From Flavobacteriaceae bacterium (GTDB lineage: Bacteria > Bacteroidota > Bacteroidia > Flavobacteriales > Flavobacteriaceae), in contig JAUWLK010000095.1 in the NCBI GenBank assembly GCA_030613745.1, positions 1 to 9,238 on the forward strand: a DNA stretch of 9,238 bases, read 5' to 3'. The translations under genes were made by a program, and so were the position numbers. Below are positions 6,262 to 9,238 of the stretch, in pieces; within the stretch, counting starts at the first letter, position 1, and each line of letters begins with the position of its first letter. The notes beneath the pieces are model-generated. The model did no database searches and had not been told where the DNA came from. It worked only from the letters and a program-made list of their open reading frames with translations.

Positions 6262-7010
6262 AGTTCCTTCAAATCCTCTCCATTAATCCAACCTGTTTTA
6301 CCATCAATAATTTTAATTTTTTTCCAATTATCTAAAGTTTCTAAAATTTGCACTTTAGTACCTTCGTGCAATTCAAAATTAATTTCACTTGATTTTGTTG
6401 GTGCACTTTTAACTTGTGTTTGCGTGGCAAAAATTATTGCAGTTTTTATATTTTTTATATAATGGTAATTTCTAAAAGAAAAATAAAGACTAATTGAAAC
6501 AAATATTACACTTAATAAGCTGGTTAAAAAATAGATACGTTTTTTACTCGTGCTATAAGAAAAGTGATATAATAAAAATAGTATCGCAAATAAAAATGCC
6601 AAACTAACTGCAATTACTGCCCAAGTATTGTATGTAAATTTAAGAATAAAAGTATCTCTAAACTTTTGACCTAGGCTTTTAGGTAAGGCTTCAATATTAT
6701 CTAGAGTCATACGTTTGGCAAACTCTAAATTAAATATATAATCCTTATTATTCGGATCAAATTGCAATGCTTTTTCATAATAATAAATTGAAGGTGCAAC
6801 TTGATTGGTTTTGTAGTAAACATTTGCCATATTAAAATATAAGACACCAGACTCCATGTTTTTACTTTCTATATCCTGATATAGCTTTAATGCTTCAATA
6901 TAACTTTCTTGTTGGTATAATTTATTCGCTTTTATAAACAAACTATCCATAGTTTGCGCATGACCCACAATTCCTACTAGAAATATTAAAAAGAAAATTA
7001 TTTTTTTCAT
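6258..7010 (-). CDS. batE: BatE: TPR and SH3-domain membrane protein of the Bat operon
   Basis: A 250-residue envelope protein. Residues 1-18 form a signal peptide (ending VGHAQ). TPR-type helical repeats cover about 22-98, with GVLYFNMANVYYKTNQVAPSIYYYEKAL resembling a full TPR. Two membrane segments follow at roughly 130-150 and 159-178. A C-terminal SH3-like domain (about 190-250) carries the typical end WKKIKIIDGKTGWI. This order, TPR then two membrane helices then SH3, is the signature of BatE. The Bat proteins were named for aerotolerance in Bacteroides; their precise role is unsettled, and a part in envelope complex assembly or stress is inferred from the domains. It lies 60 bp downstream of batD with no TAnnTTTG element between, so it is probably cotranscribed. 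AGGAAA about 10 nt before the ATG is a possible ribosome-binding site. Confidence 0.9.
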   Translation of the reverse strand: MKKIIFFLIFLVGIVGHAQTMDSLFIKANKLYQQESYIEALKLYQDIESKNMESGVLYFNMANVYYKTNQVAPSIYYYEKALQFDPNNKDYIFNLEFAKRMTLDNIEALPKSLGQKFRDTFILKFTYNTWAVIAVSLAFLFAILFLLYHFSYSTSKKRIYFLTSLLSVIFVSISLYFSFRNYHYIKNIKTAIIFATQTQVKSAPTKSSEINFELHEGTKVQILETLDNWKKIKIIDGKTGWINGEDLKEL

Positions 7011-7070
7011 TTATTCTGTTTTTCCTAAAAAACCAATTCTTGATTCTTTTATCTTGTCTCTTTTATTTTA

Positions 7071-8834
7071 TCAAAGTTGTTTATCAATTTTAGCAATTAC
7101 TTCTTTTGCTTTTTCATATTCTTGTTTCATCATTACATTTGTAGAAGGTGCATACCGAGCATAATCACAATTCTCTATAACAGTTTTAAACTCATCAATG
7201 GTTTGACTATCTACTTTTTTATCTTGTAAAATCTCAGCTATTCTTTCTTTGCTTATATCACTAGTTTCTACATGCAATTTTGATTTTAAATAATTATGTA
7301 ATGCTTTTTCAAGAGCAATATAAAAAGCTTCTTTTTTACCCAATTTCTTTTTTGCCTGTGATAAATATTTTCGAGCTAGTTTATCTGCTTTTCTTCTTTT
7401 GTTTCCAATAACATCACTATCTCTTTGTTTTTTCTTTTTACCAATAAAAATTCCTAGTGGAATAGAAAGTAGTGGTAAAATCATTAATATATAAAACAAG
7501 TTAGAATCATAAAAATCACTTTTCTTTTCATTTGAAACAAATATTGTTTTTAATTGAATATATCTTATATCATTTTCATTACTTATAACCATTTTTTTAT
7601 TTGAAGATGTTGATACCTCTTCATTTAATATTTTACCTTGAAGTGCATTTAAAATAATAGGATTCGTATTAATTGTATGGTATTTTTCTTCTTTTGGATT
7701 GAAATATGAAAACGATACTTCCGGAATCTTAAATTTTCCTCTATACTGAGGAACTATTGCATACTGATCATATACTTTACCCTTTAAACCGCCTAATGTT
7801 GTTGTTATATTCTCTTTATGTTCAGGCTCATAAATTTCTAATTCCTTTGGTGTTTCAATACCTGGTAATTTTACTAATTTTAAATTCCCGGTACCCGATA
7901 TTTCAACCTTTATTTGTGAAGATTCATTTGCATTTAGTTCAGTTTTACTCGCTGTAACTGTAAAATCATAATCACCTACAGCTCCAGTAAAATTGGCAGG
8001 TTTATTTTGATATGGAAGTTCTTTTACATTAATTATTTTTTTTCCTGAAGTAGATGTAAAATTAACATCATTCATCAACATGTTACCAAAAAAATCTCTC
8101 CTCCCAATTGGAACTCCTGCTGTAATTTCCATTTCCATTGGGTCAATAGTTAATCTTCCCGCCTTATGAGGTATTAAAACCATTTTTTTAACAATAACAA
8201 ATCGGTGTGGTTGTCCTTTATAAGAACCATTTTTAGCTACCCATTTTTTTACTTCAATATTTTGGTTCCAAAAACCATTAAATGAAGGTGATTCAACTTC
8301 ACGAGTATTTTGAACGTTTACTTTACTAATATTAACATACAATTTGTAAACGACAGAAATACTTTCACCAACATATGGATTCAAATTTGAAACTTCAGCA
8401 ACTAAGTGAATATTTTGTGATGCTACATATCTTGGATCATCTGGATCTTCAGGTATTTCAATTGCATCTGTAACTCTAATTCTAACTGTATTTGATTTTA
8501 TAATTTGTCCTTCATAAGTAATACTTGCAGAAGATATAGTAAATGTACCTTTAACAGAAGGTTGAATTATATATATATATGTAAGTTTATAAGATGTTTT
8601 TCCATTAATTGAAGAAAAACTAGAAGACTGACTTGGTCCGGCCAAAACTTTAAAGTTATTAAAATTAGGTGGAGTAAAATCGTCCGCCCCTTGTTTATCA
8701 ATTGAAAATTCAATCCGCAAACGTTCATTTAAACCCAATTGATTTTTACTCACTACTGTTTTAAAAGTTACCTGAGCAAATAAACTTTGAACAGTAAATA
8801 ATAAAATAATTATATGTAAATTTTTCCTTATCAT
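7071..8834 (-). CDS. batD: BatD: oxygen-tolerance family membrane protein
   Basis: A 587-residue protein of the BatD (oxygen tolerance) family. A signal peptide at 1-20 ends SLFA before QVTF, as is common in Bacteroidota. A large periplasmic beta-rich part covers about 21-440. It contains repeated strand-rich modules resembling immunoglobulin-like folds (for example VSKNQLGLNERLRIEFSI near 28-45 and ASKTELNANESSQIKVEISG near 295-314, which are clearly alike). One membrane helix at about 446-464 is followed by a basic KKKKQR stop-transfer and a cytoplasmic helical tail of about 120 residues. The length and layout fit the family. It starts 23 bp after the batC stop and precedes batE. The beta modules suggest binding of partner Bat proteins or other envelope proteins, which is inference. 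No frameshift was seen; a 13-bp TA run at 8568-8580 codes within the frame. Confidence 0.93.
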   Translation of the reverse strand: MIRKNLHIIILLFTVQSLFAQVTFKTVVSKNQLGLNERLRIEFSIDKQGADDFTPPNFNNFKVLAGPSQSSSFSSINGKTSYKLTYIYIIQPSVKGTFTISSASITYEGQIIKSNTVRIRVTDAIEIPEDPDDPRYVASQNIHLVAEVSNLNPYVGESISVVYKLYVNISKVNVQNTREVESPSFNGFWNQNIEVKKWVAKNGSYKGQPHRFVIVKKMVLIPHKAGRLTIDPMEMEITAGVPIGRRDFFGNMLMNDVNFTSTSGKKIINVKELPYQNKPANFTGAVGDYDFTVTASKTELNANESSQIKVEISGTGNLKLVKLPGIETPKELEIYEPEHKENITTTLGGLKGKVYDQYAIVPQYRGKFKIPEVSFSYFNPKEEKYHTINTNPIILNALQGKILNEEVSTSSNKKMVISNENDIRYIQLKTIFVSNEKKSDFYDSNLFYILMILPLLSIPLGIFIGKKKKQRDSDVIGNKRRKADKLARKYLSQAKKKLGKKEAFYIALEKALHNYLKSKLHVETSDISKERIAEILQDKKVDSQTIDEFKTVIENCDYARYAPSTNVMMKQEYEKAKEVIAKIDKQL

Positions 8835-8857
8835 TAAAGTTTATATATGACTTAAAA

Positions 8858-9238
8858 CTACCAGTCTTTTTCTTGTTTTACTTTTTTTCCACGAGCTTTT
8901 CTGGCATTTACTTTTTGTTGTGTCTTATTTTCTTCATTATTCATAGCATCTAAAAGCTGCTGAATTTGTTGTTGACTCAATTTATTTGGTTGAGGTTTAG
9001 GTTGCTGTTTATTGTTTTGTTCATTATCACCTCTTTTGTCTTGATCTTGTTTGTCTTTATCATCATTACCTTGGTCTTTATTTTTATCTTTATCATCATC
9101 TCCTTGATCTTGTTTTTGATCTTTATCTTGGTTCTTGTCTTTGTCTTTATCCTTATTTTTATCTTTATTGTCCTTATTGTCTTTATTCTTTTGCTGTTGG
9201 TCATCTAATAATTTTTGAGCTAAGGCCAGATTATATCT
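8858..9238 (-). CDS. batC: BatC, C-terminal part (5' end outside window)
   Basis: The minus-strand frame is open from the right edge to a TAG at 8858-8860 and codes for 126 visible residues. It opens with RYNLALAQKLLDDQQQ, the end of a TPR helix. About 63 residues made almost only of Lys, Asp, Asn and Gln follow. The end reads LSQQQIQQLLDAMNNEENKTQQKVNARKARGKKVKQEKDW, the characteristic BatC-type tail (LLDAMNNEE ... KDW at the end). BatC is a TPR protein of the aerotolerance operon, and its order just before batD and batE supports the name. There is no in-window start codon for this frame, and two long ORFs in other frames over the linker (8966-9208 plus and 8977-9204 minus) hide it. The batD ATG lies 23 bp downstream of the stop. 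batA and batB are expected beyond the edge. Confidence 0.9.
   Translation of the reverse strand, partial: RYNLALAQKLLDDQQQKNKDNKDNKDKNKDKDKDKNQDKDQKQDQGDDDKDKNKDQGNDDKDKQDQDKRGDNEQNNKQQPKPQPNKLSQQQIQQLLDAMNNEENKTQQKVNARKARGKKVKQEKDW
9002..9190 (-). repeat. batC: Imperfect hexanucleotide repeat coding for the Lys/Asp-rich linker of BatC
   Basis: On the coding strand this stretch is mostly GATAAA, GACAAA, AATAAA and GATCAA-like units, translating as mixed KD, KN, KDKD, QD and GDD steps. The unit is six bases, so gain or loss of a unit keeps the frame and only changes linker length. The protein stretch is highly charged and predicted to be disordered. It joins the TPR part to the conserved C-terminal tail. 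Confidence 0.75.

Noticed and set aside
8568..8580. TA dinucleotide run in batD as a phase-variation tract
   Set aside because: It has only about six units, lies mid-gene within an intact frame, and there is no evidence of variation.
8977..9204. 75-residue Lys/Ile/Thr-rich minus-strand ORF
   Set aside because: It is a frame-shifted reading of the same batC repeat; the correct frame carries the TPR-like start and the LLDAMNNEE...KDW tail.
8966..9208. 80-residue very hydrophobic plus-strand ORF that looks like a membrane protein
   Set aside because: It is the complement of the batC Lys/Asp-rich repeat; Lys and Asp codons read backwards give Phe, Leu, Ile and Val. The conserved BatC tail on the minus strand explains the DNA.

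Overview
The window looks like the chromosome of a low-GC member of the Bacteroidota, most likely a marine or environmental Flavobacteriia. The evidence is strongly A+T-rich coding sequence, AT-rich starts without clear Shine-Dalgarno sequences, several exact matches to the Bacteroidota -7 promoter element TAnnTTTG, and gene content typical of that group (Bat operon, BT0820-type HAD phosphatase, gpmI). It reads as ordinary core chromosome. I see no mobile element, CRISPR array, rRNA, tRNA or phage gene.

Left part (1-3258, plus strand): the C-terminal third of a PQQ-dependent sugar dehydrogenase runs in from the left edge. A 268-bp spacer follows, holding a cluster of compact hairpins and then two candidate promoters. 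gpmI (glycolytic phosphoglycerate mutase) comes next, with a secreted thioredoxin-fold protein 4 bp behind it. That protein keeps only one active-site cysteine. A small capless HAD phosphatase closes the block.

Middle (3260-6261): a CoA-transferase of the acetyl-CoA hydrolase/4-hydroxybutyrate CoA-transferase family lies on the minus strand, ending 1 bp from the HAD gene. It shares a 127-bp divergent promoter region with map (methionine aminopeptidase) on the plus strand. map is followed 19 bp later by a class I SAM-dependent methyltransferase that probably starts at TTG.

Right part (6258-9238, minus strand): the downstream end of a bat (Bacteroides aerotolerance) operon, read from right to left as batC (C-terminal part, cut by the window edge), batD and batE. 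These encode envelope proteins with TPR, beta-rich and SH3-like parts. batA and batB would be expected just beyond the right edge. batC is easily missed because its frame has no start inside the window and its lysine/aspartate-rich linker produces two spurious ORFs.

The most useful corrections are three start sites (gpmI at 728, CoA-transferase at 4531, methyltransferase TTG at 5497) and the recovery of batC. The least explained items are the hairpin cluster at 526-617 and the single-cysteine thioredoxin. I found no convincing new biological system.
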